NCBI RefSeq assembly: GCF_000003605.2
Contig: NW_003151655.1
Span: forward strand, 1 to 18,667
Source of the DNA: Saccoglossus kowalevskii
Taxonomy: Eukaryota > Hemichordata > Enteropneusta > Harrimaniidae
Length of the DNA: 18,667 nt
Direction of reading: 5' to 3'
Part shown: piece after piece, positions 18,662 through 18,667 of the stretch
Position numbering within the stretch: the first letter of the stretch is position 1
Layout of the letters: each line of letters opens with the position of its first letter
Notes under the pieces: model-generated
What the model was told of the DNA's origin: nothing
Databases searched by the model: none
The model's input: only the letters and a program-made list of their open reading frames with translations
Position numbers and translations under genes: made by a program

Positions 18662-18667
18662 GTGCCA

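Larger units (their letters stand above)
1..18667 (+). repeat. 56-bp tandem satellite array filling the window
   Basis: A 56-bp unit repeats without interruption, about 333 full copies plus a 53-base partial copy at the right edge. The monomer at 17834-17889 is a clean consensus copy. Counting from CAGG, constant elements are GTATACATGCAC (unit positions 4-15), AATCCCTTGT (16-25), CATTGCAC (38-45) and the junction CCAGCCAGG. Consensus composition is A13 C18 G8 T17, so 46% GC, 62% pyrimidine on the + strand, and no CpG. Neighbouring monomers differ at a limited set of recurring positions. Orientation never inverts. Neither edge shows unique sequence. Length, copy number and hierarchy fit a eukaryotic satellite; the family and host are not recognisable to me. 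Confidence 0.98.

Noticed and set aside
1-18667. CRISPR array
   Set aside because: Regular spacing, but there are no unique spacers: the whole 56-bp unit repeats.
1-18667. Telomere repeat or known alpha-type centromere satellite with a CENP-B box
   Set aside because: The unit is 56 bp with no TTAGGG-like core, and I see no CENP-B box (no TTCG followed by the GGAA and CGGGA parts).
1-18667. Transposable element, tRNA or rRNA gene in the array
   Set aside because: No break in the 56-bp register larger than a few bases except the 13-base deletion near 13990, so nothing is inserted.
1-18667. GTATAC and ATGCAT palindromes as binding sites
   Set aside because: Short palindromes occurring once per monomer come with the repeat; nothing else supports a regulatory role.

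Overview
The whole window is one uninterrupted tandem-repeat array. A monomer of about 56 bp, beginning CAGGTATACATGCAC, repeats head to tail from the first base to the last: about 333 full copies plus one partial copy, all on the + strand. There is no unique flanking DNA at either edge, so the real array is longer than 18.7 kb. Monomer length, copy number, layered variant structure and lack of any interspersed gene point to eukaryotic satellite or large minisatellite DNA (subtelomeric, pericentromeric or heterochromatic). The sequence alone does not identify the species, and I recognise no named satellite family.

I call no protein-coding gene. Very long open frames cover the + strand, but they follow from arithmetic. 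The 56-bp consensus has no stop codon in any + frame, and 56 is not a multiple of 3, so each frame runs through all three phases and gives the same 56-residue peptide every 168 bp. Recurrent variants that create stops, single-base-deleted monomers and indels break every frame, so there is no sign of selection to keep a frame open. I see no RNA gene, transposon, CRISPR or recognisable gene control region.

The information lies in the order of monomer variants. Landmarks are: 1-411, repeated at 8240-8705 with one extra monomer; 476-800, rich in single-base insertions; a six-monomer cassette (A-B-C-D-E-F, about 336 bp) in nine copies from 1635 to 17272; a second, related variant series (P-S-T-U-J-K-L-M), best ordered at 5217-6951 where its period is about 616 bp or 11 monomers; a 643-bp block repeated 896 bp downstream (3188-3830 and 4084-4726); a perfect 447-bp tandem duplication (11824-12270 and 12271-12717); a 593-bp block repeated 6138 bp away (8799-9391 and 14937-15529); a 622-bp block repeated at 1833 bp (15086-15707 and 16919-17540); and a right end (18296-18661) identical to 6353-6718, 11943 bp away.

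Together these show repeated unequal exchange or conversion on several scales (single monomer, dimer, trimer, 8-, 11- and 16-mer spacing), giving an irregular higher-order repeat. Three stretches dense in indels may be assembly noise. All identities were read by eye.
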